From the NCBI GenBank assembly GCA_002471865.1, contig DKQU01000044.1, forward strand, positions 1,155-10,288: 9,134 nt of DNA, written 5' to 3'. This document shows, piece after piece, positions 1-7,054 of this stretch. The number at the start of each line of letters is the position of its first letter. Position 1 is the stretch's first letter. The notes beneath the pieces are model-generated. The model did not search any database. It was not told where the DNA came from and worked only from the letters and a program-made list of their open reading frames with translations. This stretch comes from Fidelibacterota bacterium UBA7300 (GTDB lineage Bacteria > Fidelibacterota > Marinisomatia > Marinisomatales > UBA2128). Made by a program: the position numbers and the translations under genes.

Positions 1-2459
1 ACATCTGCATCTTCTGGCAGGTTAAAACTAATGGTGGTCAAAGGATTGAATGGGTTCGGATAATTCTGATAGAGCTGGAATTCGTCTGCCATTGCCGCAG
101 TTTCTTCGACTCCTACACTATCAGTACTCATATCAAAATCCCAAATACCCCTGCCATAAGTACCGAATCTGGCCGTGCTGAGCTCTGGCACGTAGTCTAC
201 AGTCCAGTAAACCTGGTCCGGTGTATTGATCCCGGACAGATCCTCCCACGACTGCTGGTGATCTACAAACACATACGGTCCGACCTCAGTGGCGGCAAAT
301 AGAAGAGTCTCATCCTTGTTGCCGGTTATCTGAAAGACCAGCGTGTTGGGCAGACCGTTATCGAACTCTGTGAACGTGACGCCGTGATTCGTGCTTTTGT
401 ACACCGGCGGATTGGAATAGCCGCTCCCACCAATGATCACTTTACCCAGCCGAGTCCTTGAAGGATAGATAGTTGCTCCGTAGAAGTAGTGTGATTCTGG
501 TCCTGTAAAGCTTTCAGAAAGGTTCCAAGTGTCCCCATCATTTGAACTGCTAAAAAAATGACCTCCGGTTGTGAGCACATACCGGTAGGAAGGATCAATG
601 GGTGAAAACGCCATGGCCGAGATACGTTCACCGGATTCCTGTGTAAAATCGTAAGGCAATTCCGTGTAAACTAATCCGCTCGGAGTCGCCGTAAGTTCGA
701 CCAAGTGGGCACCCCCGTTTATACCTCCGCCGCCCAGGGAAACTTTAACCGCATTGTACGGATCAGCCATGAGCGGTGCTAGCCACAAGTAGTTAGAACC
801 TGGGAAATCAAGCATCTGCCCACCACCATCGGTTTCAGGATGTGCGTAAAACATGGTGAATCCGGGATAGTTGGTCCAGAGCGACAACCCACCATTACCG
901 GATACGATATGACCGTAATCTCCACTGATGCTCTGCTCAAATTCGAGAATTCCATCCCCAGGATTCAGACTCCTCTGGAATCCCTGATCTTGACTTCCGA
1001 CGTAAAGATGGTATGGTGAATCCCGGCGCGTGTAAGTGGAATAATACTGGCTGACACCAAGACCGTGGAGAGAGAGATTCTCTACATTTTCCACATCATC
1101 GTAGGAAACATAAAGACCTCCATCTGTAGAGATGTAGGCAACTTCTTCAGTCAAACTGATTGGAAAGAAGCGTACCTCAGGAATATCCGCATGAAGCATG
1201 TTTTCGGGTTCGCCATAGTATTCCCACCAATTGTTCACCCGCTGCCACGATTCCGCATTATCTGCGCTCCGGAATAAGTCAATACCACCAATGAGGACGA
1301 TGTCTGAATCGAAATTGGAGCAGTTGAAGCTTGTCCTGAAAAAGTCGTACCCGGGCTGAGTTCCTTTATCCAGCCAGCTATCCCCGCCATCCGAAGAGAA
1401 ATAGATATTCTCATCAATCCGAGTGTAGAGGAAAATGGATCCATTTTGATACCCGCCGATGAGGAGATTGTCGCCGGTACCAGAGGGCGTGAAACTTGAA
1501 AATAAAGTGAGATTGTCATTGTCGTCAATGACGTAAAGATCTCCGTCATTCATCAAGTAGAGGTCACTTGAAGTGTAGCGCGACGTCCAAATGTCGAATT
1601 CATCATAATCCTCCATTACATCAAATCCGAGGTCAGCGTTGAATTCCATGATCTTGGCGAAGGTCTCACCTCTGTCAACAGATTTGTATAGTACTCCCAT
1701 GGGATTCCAATCCACATAATCCCATTCAGTTGCCAAAACATAGATTGTTTGCAGTTCATCATTTTTTACTACGGTTCTCACAGCCCAGCCCCAATCCTGA
1801 ACAAAGTCGAGTCCAACAGCTTCTCCTAATATGTGACCGTCATCATCCGTAAAGTGGAATGATTCACTGGCAGCGATGAGAAGTCTACGTGTATTATCGA
1901 ATTCTACCAGCCGCAGCATCTGAATACCGGGAATTCGCAGATAATCGGTAAGGGAAGTCCACTCCTCGCCAGATAGAGTTCCTCGCCATATATTTCCACC
2001 AGATGAGGCACAGTAAATAAGCTCGTTGTTAAAGTCAATTTCAGCTGTGTGTATTCTTCCGGAAAGATTGTTACTTCCGCGCTCTAGCCAAATTCCCTCC
2101 ACTGAGCCGCCTGCAGTTTCCCTGCTCGAATAACCTGGAACCAGCACACCGGCTTCCAACAGTTCCTTGCGCCAGCGGATGATATCATGAGCTTTCTCCC
2201 GCCGGGTCTGGCGATCCATCTCTTCCCAGTCATCGTCAGGATGAGATTTGTGCATATCCTTGATCCACTCCTTCCGTCGCTTCTTAAATTCCTTACGGTC
2301 TTCCCTACTCTTGATGATCTCTGTGGGTTGAGGAATTTGCTTTAGTTCCTTATCGGAATCAGACAACTCTTGTGGGATATTTTGTTCAGGAAGGTGATAG
2401 TAAAATATTAATAATAGAGCAAACAGTGTAAAAAACAGTCCAAGAATTTTATTTCTCAT
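1..2459 (-). CDS. Secreted Asp-box (BNR/VPS10-like) beta-propeller protein with T9SS type A sorting domain, 3' end cut by window
   Basis: The minus-strand frame from ATG at 2459 stays open for 819 codons to the left edge, so the C-terminus is missing. I spot-checked the frame at several places and saw no frameshift. Residues 1-20 are a hydrophobic export signal (MRNKILGLFFTLFALLLIFY) without a clear cleavage site. Residues about 50-105 are highly charged and probably helical. From about residue 120 the protein resembles exo-sialidase/sortilin-like propellers, with repeated Asp-box loops: SVDRGETF (about 259), SSDGGDSW (about 354), SADNAESW (about 396), STDGGLY (about 443), SNDGDTW (about 636) and STNHGVTF (about 686). 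Residues 798-806 read QNYPNPFNP followed by TTISFNLP, the start of the type A sorting domain that directs type IX secretion and surface attachment. That domain is usually about 70-80 residues, so some 55-65 residues are probably lost. A weak GGATAG lies just before the start. Asp-box propellers are structural, so no enzyme activity or ligand can be assigned. The architecture is confident; the function is not. Confidence 0.88.
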   Translation of the reverse strand, partial: MRNKILGLFFTLFALLLIFYYHLPEQNIPQELSDSDKELKQIPQPTEIIKSREDRKEFKKRRKEWIKDMHKSHPDDDWEEMDRQTRREKAHDIIRWRKELLEAGVLVPGYSSRETAGGSVEGIWLERGSNNLSGRIHTAEIDFNNELIYCASSGGNIWRGTLSGEEWTSLTDYLRIPGIQMLRLVEFDNTRRLLIAASESFHFTDDDGHILGEAVGLDFVQDWGWAVRTVVKNDELQTIYVLATEWDYVDWNPMGVLYKSVDRGETFAKIMEFNADLGFDVMEDYDEFDIWTSRYTSSDLYLMNDGDLYVIDDNDNLTLFSSFTPSGTGDNLLIGGYQNGSIFLYTRIDENIYFSSDGGDSWLDKGTQPGYDFFRTSFNCSNFDSDIVLIGGIDLFRSADNAESWQRVNNWWEYYGEPENMLHADIPEVRFFPISLTEEVAYISTDGGLYVSYDDVENVENLSLHGLGVSQYYSTYTRRDSPYHLYVGSQDQGFQRSLNPGDGILEFEQSISGDYGHIVSGNGGLSLWTNYPGFTMFYAHPETDGGGQMLDFPGSNYLWLAPLMADPYNAVKVSLGGGGINGGAHLVELTATPSGLVYTELPYDFTQESGERISAMAFSPIDPSYRYVLTTGGHFFSSSNDGDTWNLSESFTGPESHYFYGATIYPSRTRLGKVIIGGSGYSNPPVYKSTNHGVTFTEFDNGLPNTLVFQITGNKDETLLFAATEVGPYVFVDHQQSWEDLSGINTPDQVYWTVDYVPELSTARFGTYGRGIWDFDMSTDSVGVEETAAMADEFQLYQNYPNPFNPLTTISFNLPEDAD

Positions 2460-2480
2460 AATTTCTATCCGATGGTGAAT

Positions 2481-2509
2481 ATTATAATGTAAGGATGGAG
2501 ATCAAAGAA
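2481..2509 (-). promoter_or_regulatory. Candidate promoter of the beta-propeller gene
   Basis: Read on the minus strand, a perfect TATAAT (2481-2486) lies 21 nt before the ATG at 2459. A poor -35-like TTCTTT (2504-2509) is 17 nt upstream of it. This sits in the 125-nt gap after the DUF4249-like gene, so the propeller gene may have its own transcript with a short leader. The rest of the gap (2460-2584) shows no gene and no clear terminator hairpin. The -35 match is weak and sigma preferences of this lineage are unknown. Confidence 0.35.
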
Positions 2510-2584
2510 ATCAACGTACCAATCCCTCCTTAGACCGCATTGAATTTTGTACGTTAACTGCTACGGCTTTAAAGAGTAATAAAG

Positions 2585-3514
2585 CTAGGGCGCAATGGGG
2601 ATATAGTGACGATCTATACCGATAGCGCCAAAGACGCCGATACCGTCCTCAATACCAAAACTGCGTCCGGAGCCACCCTGTCCTAAAAACAGGCTGGAAT
2701 ATTCCGGATCCCCGGCATAGCGTATAAAATAATCATAATAATTATTGTCCATGCTCATGAGGTTGATCAGCAAAACATCCTCTTCCCAATCCAAATCAAA
2801 ATAGTCCTCACAGATATCCCGACGGTAGGTCCAGGATTCTTCATCGGGACTGATAATCTCTTCCTGCCACAGCCCACAGGCATAATCTGTGTTACCGTTC
2901 TCGTAATAATCATCTTCGAAAAAATAGACCAGAACATTGCCAGCGTTGATTATTTGGTAGTTATCGGTCATGGTCTGCCAGCTTATGTCCATGGTTTGAT
3001 CCACATGGAAGGTATCAGGCAATTCTTCTTTATAAAGTTGGGGGACTGGAGGAATCGTGGTTTCACCGTTAACACTGAGTCCGCCGGGAGTTGTAATGGA
3101 TATATCCCATGTTTCTCCAGGTTGTGGGTTTAGATCATCTCCATTATAGAGATACAGTTCTGAGAAGACAGTATCACCATTATCTTCCGCAAAATCAGTA
3201 TATTCAAAAATGTATTCATTTTCACCATCGCTGACAATCACCTCTGCGTCTCGAACCACAAACCTTGAGGCATAATGAATCCAAATTTCACCACTTTCAA
3301 GTGTGTCCCTCACCAGGGTATCTGCTGCTTCATCCATCTGCAGCGATCGATGTACTTTGACAAAACTAGTTACCAATGAGTCAGCCGAAAGCAGAGCCAT
3401 GACATTTAAGATTGGTTCGTGATCAGATGTAACATCTTCCCACTCCAGTTCTGGCTGGAAGGATAGACAAGTAAACAAGAATAAACTAAATAAGCCGGCG
3501 ATGATCAGACGCAT
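2585..3514 (-). CDS. DUF4249-like surface lipoprotein, partner of the TonB-dependent receptor
   Basis: This 309-residue protein begins with a short export signal whose hydrophobic core ends in LFLFTC (C16). That looks like a lipobox, although Thr before the Cys is atypical. The mature part is acidic and tyrosine-rich. It begins with a segment of the type EPILNVMALLSADSLVTSFVKV (first half at 33-44), then an Ig-like strand region (about 88-106 and 132-158, ending in TTIPPVP). It ends in GIEDGIGVFGAIG (287-299), which resembles the conserved end of DUF4249 proteins. Two cysteines (C213, C235) could form a disulfide. Its ATG shares one base with the TAA of the receptor gene (TAATG at 3512-3516), so the two are almost certainly co-translated. 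In Bacteroidota, DUF4249 proteins are commonly encoded directly after a TonB-dependent receptor. The likely role is a surface-exposed lid or ligand-capturing subunit. The family name rests on recognition by eye and the ligand is unknown. Confidence 0.75.
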   Translation of the reverse strand: MRLIIAGLFSLFLFTCLSFQPELEWEDVTSDHEPILNVMALLSADSLVTSFVKVHRSLQMDEAADTLVRDTLESGEIWIHYASRFVVRDAEVIVSDGENEYIFEYTDFAEDNGDTVFSELYLYNGDDLNPQPGETWDISITTPGGLSVNGETTIPPVPQLYKEELPDTFHVDQTMDISWQTMTDNYQIINAGNVLVYFFEDDYYENGNTDYACGLWQEEIISPDEESWTYRRDICEDYFDLDWEEDVLLINLMSMDNNYYDYFIRYAGDPEYSSLFLGQGGSGRSFGIEDGIGVFGAIGIDRHYIPIAP

Positions 3515-5964
3515 TAGAACTCTACTCTATATCCAAAGGTTAAAAAGAAAGGAAACATGGGTATAGCAGCACGTTCCATACCCAACGTTTCTCCCGTCAA
3601 TCTATTGGTTTTGCTCTGGTATTGGTAAGTCAATGGATTTACGTGATTGGTAACGTTGATCAATTGAATGAAGCGTTCATAGGCATAACCAAAAAACTTT
3701 TTATTCTGTTTCAGGCCAATATCCCAACGAAAATAAGACTGTCCTCGTTCAGAATTCTTATATCCCACGAGAAAATTTTCACTGCTGTACCAAGAAGGCA
3801 TATACGGATCGTGCTGTGCACTCCATTGCTCATAACGCCCTATTGGCGGGGTGAAAGGTTGACCACTGGAAGCCTGAATCGAAGTACTAAAATGCACTGT
3901 CTTTGTCAGTGCGAGATCACCTACTATGTTAAGGGTATGGGTACGATCATATTTCGGGTGAAACCATCCATGCTTGTCAATATGTCTCCTTGTCTCAGCA
4001 AAGGTATAACCTACCCAGCCGCGGATACGCCCGGCAGTCTTTTTAAACAACAGTTCTAAACCATACGCATTAGCTCGAGTATCATAAAACTCATTAAAGG
4101 GCGTAAACCTTAGCTCATCCTCTTCTTCCTGGAATAACTCGCCCTGCTTCAAAGTAATCAGATTCTCAAAATGCTTATAGTAGGTTTCCATACGGAAAAG
4201 CCAATGTTCACTGGAAAGATACTCCAGCCCCAAAATGGCATGATCCGCGTAGGTCGCCGGTTGATCTGCAGGCAGACCCAACCAGAAATCAACGATCCTC
4301 ATCGATTCATCTTCTGCATTGGCAATGGTCAGGAACTGGTGGTAGCGTCCCACTGCAAGTTTCAGGGAAAGATCCTGCCTAAGGAGGTATTTCAACCCAA
4401 AGCGGGGATCAAAATAGAGCATATCATGGAGAGAATAATCCATGAGTCTGCCGCCTAACTGCAAGGCAAGTCTGGGCGTGATATCCCACTTGTCCTGCAA
4501 AAACACGGACCGCTCCACTGTTTGATCCTTCATTTGTAAGGGGTTCAGGTAAAAAGAGGTATCCAGATTCGTAAATTCAAATTCCATACCTAAATCAAAA
4601 TCTACCTGCTTGTACTGTAGACCACCCATCAACTGGTGATTGTCAATCCCATGCCAGGATAATTCGGTTTCAACAGTTTTGTCATCGATAATATCAAAAT
4701 AGTTAAAAGTAAACTGTTCACTATACGTGTCGCTTTCGGAGCCCATCTGCCAACTACCTTCTTGGCCAAAATCGAGATCGAAATCAAAACGGTAATAGCT
4801 GGTCGCAACGTAGGTTCGAGCGACCAGTTTAGGACTGATTAGCCAGCGCCAGGTCAGACTATTGGTGTGGTTGCCCCAAGGCCATTCGATGTCAAAAGAA
4901 TAGTCGGTCTCTTCATAATAATCGGAAAGGATATCGTAACTTTCTGTACGATTAGTTGTTTCTATGGAAAGAACATCATCTCCATAAAAACGACTGTAGG
5001 TAAGGCGATGGTCCGGGTTTAGGTCCAGATTCACCTTGATCTGATAGTCGTAGAAATAATACGGAAATTTGAAACCGCTCTTATCTCCTTCTGCACGCAT
5101 GAGTGCATTGATAACCTGATCAAAATAAGTCCGTCTACCGGCAATCATCCAGGACCCTTTGATACCCATATAATTGGGTAAAGGACCTTCGATTAACGCT
5201 TTGCTGGAGATAAGTGATATATTGACGTTTCCCTGGAATTCTTCTGTATTACCTTCCCTATTGATTACATGCAGGATGGCACCCATGCGACCGCCGTACC
5301 GTGCCGGAAAACCTCCGGCATGGAAGTCTGCTTCCTTGATGGCATCCGTGTTAAAGGTGGAAAATATTCCTCCCAAATGATAAGGGTTATATATGGTGAT
5401 ACCATCCAGCAAAATAAGGTTCTGATCCGGAGTGCTACCGCGAACATAGAGGGCACTGGAAAAATCATTCAAGGTTTGTACTCCAGGCAACATTTGTACG
5501 GTACGAAAAAGATCAGGTTCAACAAAGGCCGGAGCTGTTTCCATTGTTCGTAGATCAATAGTGATTCTACTTGGTTCCACTAACTGACGCATTTTCTGTG
5601 CTTCACCAAACACATCCACTGTTTCTCCTTCTAACACCGTCCGATCCAAGCGGAAGTTCAAACGCAGATTCTGATTCATCTGAGCATCGATTTCCTGTGC
5701 AACCATTTTATAGCCGATGATGGACACAACGATTTCTGCCTTTCCAGCAGGTACATTAGTTATAACGTAATATCCATCGATGTTCGATGCCGAGCCAATG
5801 TTAGAGTCCTTAATGAATACGTTGGCGTAAGCTATAGGTTCTCCCGTTTCAGCTTCACGAATAAAGCCGTTAATGGTGGAAACATCCTGTGAATAGGCAA
5901 TAGTCCCCAGAACCGTGCTTAATAAGCACAGTGCCAGAAGATACTTGATTTTCGTTTTATTCAT
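3514..5964 (-). CDS. TonB-dependent outer-membrane receptor with carboxypeptidase-regulatory-like N-terminal domain
   Basis: This 816-residue protein is full length for the family. Residues 1-25 are a Sec signal ending in AYSQ. Residues about 28-108 are a CarboxypepD_reg-like beta-sandwich (GFIREAETGEPIAYANVFIK, then DGYYVITNVPAG). A TonB-box-like ETVDVFGEA lies at 114-122. The plug follows at about 128-236, with the hallmarks YVRGSTPDQNLILLDG (173-188), NPYHLGGIFSTFNTDAI and GGFPARYGGRMGA (217-229). The remainder is an aromatic-rich beta-barrel ending in TFGYRVEF, with the C-terminal Phe needed for outer-membrane assembly. It should import a ligand using TonB-ExbBD energy, but no ton genes are in the window. 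It overlaps the downstream DUF4249-like lipoprotein gene by 1 nt, so they form a unit. No SusD-like protein is present, so this is not a classical polysaccharide-utilisation pair. There is no evident Shine-Dalgarno before the ATG at 5964, as is common in Bacteroidota-like genomes. The substrate cannot be inferred. Confidence 0.93.
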   Translation of the reverse strand: MNKTKIKYLLALCLLSTVLGTIAYSQDVSTINGFIREAETGEPIAYANVFIKDSNIGSASNIDGYYVITNVPAGKAEIVVSIIGYKMVAQEIDAQMNQNLRLNFRLDRTVLEGETVDVFGEAQKMRQLVEPSRITIDLRTMETAPAFVEPDLFRTVQMLPGVQTLNDFSSALYVRGSTPDQNLILLDGITIYNPYHLGGIFSTFNTDAIKEADFHAGGFPARYGGRMGAILHVINREGNTEEFQGNVNISLISSKALIEGPLPNYMGIKGSWMIAGRRTYFDQVINALMRAEGDKSGFKFPYYFYDYQIKVNLDLNPDHRLTYSRFYGDDVLSIETTNRTESYDILSDYYEETDYSFDIEWPWGNHTNSLTWRWLISPKLVARTYVATSYYRFDFDLDFGQEGSWQMGSESDTYSEQFTFNYFDIIDDKTVETELSWHGIDNHQLMGGLQYKQVDFDLGMEFEFTNLDTSFYLNPLQMKDQTVERSVFLQDKWDITPRLALQLGGRLMDYSLHDMLYFDPRFGLKYLLRQDLSLKLAVGRYHQFLTIANAEDESMRIVDFWLGLPADQPATYADHAILGLEYLSSEHWLFRMETYYKHFENLITLKQGELFQEEEDELRFTPFNEFYDTRANAYGLELLFKKTAGRIRGWVGYTFAETRRHIDKHGWFHPKYDRTHTLNIVGDLALTKTVHFSTSIQASSGQPFTPPIGRYEQWSAQHDPYMPSWYSSENFLVGYKNSERGQSYFRWDIGLKQNKKFFGYAYERFIQLINVTNHVNPLTYQYQSKTNRLTGETLGMERAAIPMFPFFLTFGYRVEF

Positions 5965-6018
5965 TATCGCTGAGAATATTTACATATACTTCGGAATACT
6001 GCTTGGCTAGGAAAATTT

Positions 6019-6047
6019 ACAATACTTTACATAATAAATGTTTCCAA
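6019..6047 (-). promoter_or_regulatory. Possible promoter of the receptor-lipoprotein operon
   Basis: In the 131-nt gap before the receptor gene, the minus strand reads TTGGAA (6042-6047), a 17-nt spacer, then TATTGT (6019-6024), about 55 nt before the ATG at 5964. The gap is AT-rich, so a chance match is quite possible. I see no operator-like inverted repeat next to it. Confidence 0.22.
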
Positions 6048-6054
6048 TAGTAAT

Positions 6055-6072
6055 CTGAAGAAAATCCTTCAG
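6055..6072 (-). other. Short perfect hairpin just downstream of the PqqB-like gene
   Basis: CTGAAG and CTTCAG form a perfect 6-bp stem around a 6-nt loop, 24 nt past the end of the PqqB-like gene (stop at 6096-6098). On the minus strand it is followed by ATTACTATT, not a T-run, so it is at best a weak terminator or an mRNA-stabilising 3' end. It would separate the upstream peptidase/PqqB-like pair from the receptor operon. Confidence 0.25.
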
Positions 6073-6095
6073 TTTCAACATATGATACAGCTCAC

Positions 6096-7022
6096 TTATA
6101 ACTTGAATTTTTCTCCTTCCACGGCAATATGAAACCCCTGCTTCTGAATAGATTCAGATGCTCGGGACTTTTCATCGTGGGCAGGATTCGTGTGATTAAA
6201 ATGAATAAAATGTATTTTACCTTTTTCGTCTGATGAACTTTCGTTGAAAAGGTTCATTGTTTCTTCAATAAATGGATGGGGAATATCATTCATATCACGA
6301 TTGGGTAATTCACCATTTTCATAAAATGTACCATCCAGAATAGCTACATCTGCATTCTTAACTATTTCGCGAACATCACGCTTCCACTTGGTCCATTTGT
6401 CAATATCAGGGATGTATATAATTTCTCTATCCAATCCTGATATACCATATCCTACTGTTTCTGAAAACTCATCCCTGTGAGGAACAATGAACGGCGTAAC
6501 TGAAATATGATCAGTTAATTTAACGGGCTCTCCATCCTGTAGTTTTGAAATCATAATGTTGTTTAAAGCTACCAGTTGACTCCATGGTCCGTTGTTTTCT
6601 AAAAATGATTTTAATCGAGGCATGGCATAAACAGGCATCAATTCTGATCCCATTACTTCTTTGCCTAAATGTATTAAACCTGTGTAGTGACCAATATGCG
6701 CGTGTGTGAGAAAAATGCCTTTTAATTCTGCACCATGAATTGATGTTATTGCATTTAGCTGCGATGAAAAATCGGGGGTGGCATCAATCATCCAAGCTTC
6801 GCTTGATTCTGGATTAACAATAGCAAGAGATGACACTTTCAGACGTTTTGATGGGTCATTCCACTTATCTGAACAACATTTATTACAACCAGAATGAGGA
6901 ATACCACCATCCTGAGCAGTGCCTAATACAACGATGTAAGGATTATCTTTAGCATTCATCTGTGTTAATAAAACTGAACATATCAAAATCAAAATATACA
7001 AACATTGATTGTGGAGTATCAT
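6096..7022 (-). CDS. Exported PqqB-like metallo-beta-lactamase-fold protein
   Basis: This 308-residue protein has an N-terminal hydrophobic segment (about 8-22) ending near MNA-K25, consistent with export to the periplasm. The mature part has the PqqB-like layout: VVLGTAQDGGIP (31-42), a cysteine cluster GCNKCC (45-50), THAHIGHYTGL (106-116), VPHRDEFSETVGYGI (180-194), YIPDID (203-208), AILDGTFY (227-234) and HFIHFNHTNP (271-280). H107, H109, H112, H182 and D230 are the probable metal ligands. The usual HxHxDH motif here reads HAHIGH, so its Asp is Gly111. True PqqB makes the cofactor PQQ in the cytoplasm, but no other pqq gene is present and this protein looks exported. It is therefore better called a PqqB-like MBL-fold hydrolase of unknown substrate. 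It starts 32 nt after the peptidase gene and is probably co-transcribed with it. No Shine-Dalgarno is seen before the ATG. In sampled lines its GC is about 37%, against about 45-50% in the neighbouring receptor and peptidase. Confidence 0.87.
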   Translation of the reverse strand: MILHNQCLYILILICSVLLTQMNAKDNPYIVVLGTAQDGGIPHSGCNKCCSDKWNDPSKRLKVSSLAIVNPESSEAWMIDATPDFSSQLNAITSIHGAELKGIFLTHAHIGHYTGLIHLGKEVMGSELMPVYAMPRLKSFLENNGPWSQLVALNNIMISKLQDGEPVKLTDHISVTPFIVPHRDEFSETVGYGISGLDREIIYIPDIDKWTKWKRDVREIVKNADVAILDGTFYENGELPNRDMNDIPHPFIEETMNLFNESSSDEKGKIHFIHFNHTNPAHDEKSRASESIQKQGFHIAVEGEKFKL

Positions 7023-7033
7023 ACTAACTTAAA

Positions 7034-7049
7034 ACCTATCCCTATAGGT
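7034..7049 (-). other. Small hairpin between the peptidase and PqqB-like genes, possible weak attenuator
   Basis: The 32-nt gap between the two genes contains a perfect 6-bp inverted repeat, ACCTAT and ATAGGT, around a 4-nt loop. On the minus strand it runs directly into TTT (reading ATAGGTTTTAAG). That resembles a very weak intrinsic terminator and could lower expression of the downstream PqqB-like gene. The stem is short and the T-run is only four bases, so it may have no function. Confidence 0.25.
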
Positions 7050-7054
7050 GATGG

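Noticed and set aside
437..1549. Short open frames on both strands within the beta-propeller gene region.
   Set aside because: The long minus-strand frame continues uninterrupted across the whole region with Asp-box motifs, so these are out-of-frame shadows.
2490..2552. AAGGAGGG on the minus strand (2522-2530) in the gap before the propeller gene, looking like a strong ribosome-binding site, with possible 9-10 codon leader peptides.
   Set aside because: No start codon at good spacing leads to an open frame of meaningful length, and the leader frames carry no attenuation signal.
3622..5553. Plus-strand open frames of 68-145 codons opposite the receptor gene.
   Set aside because: They lie inside a well-supported receptor gene, show no recognisable domain or signal, and fit chance open frames opposite a conserved coding sequence.
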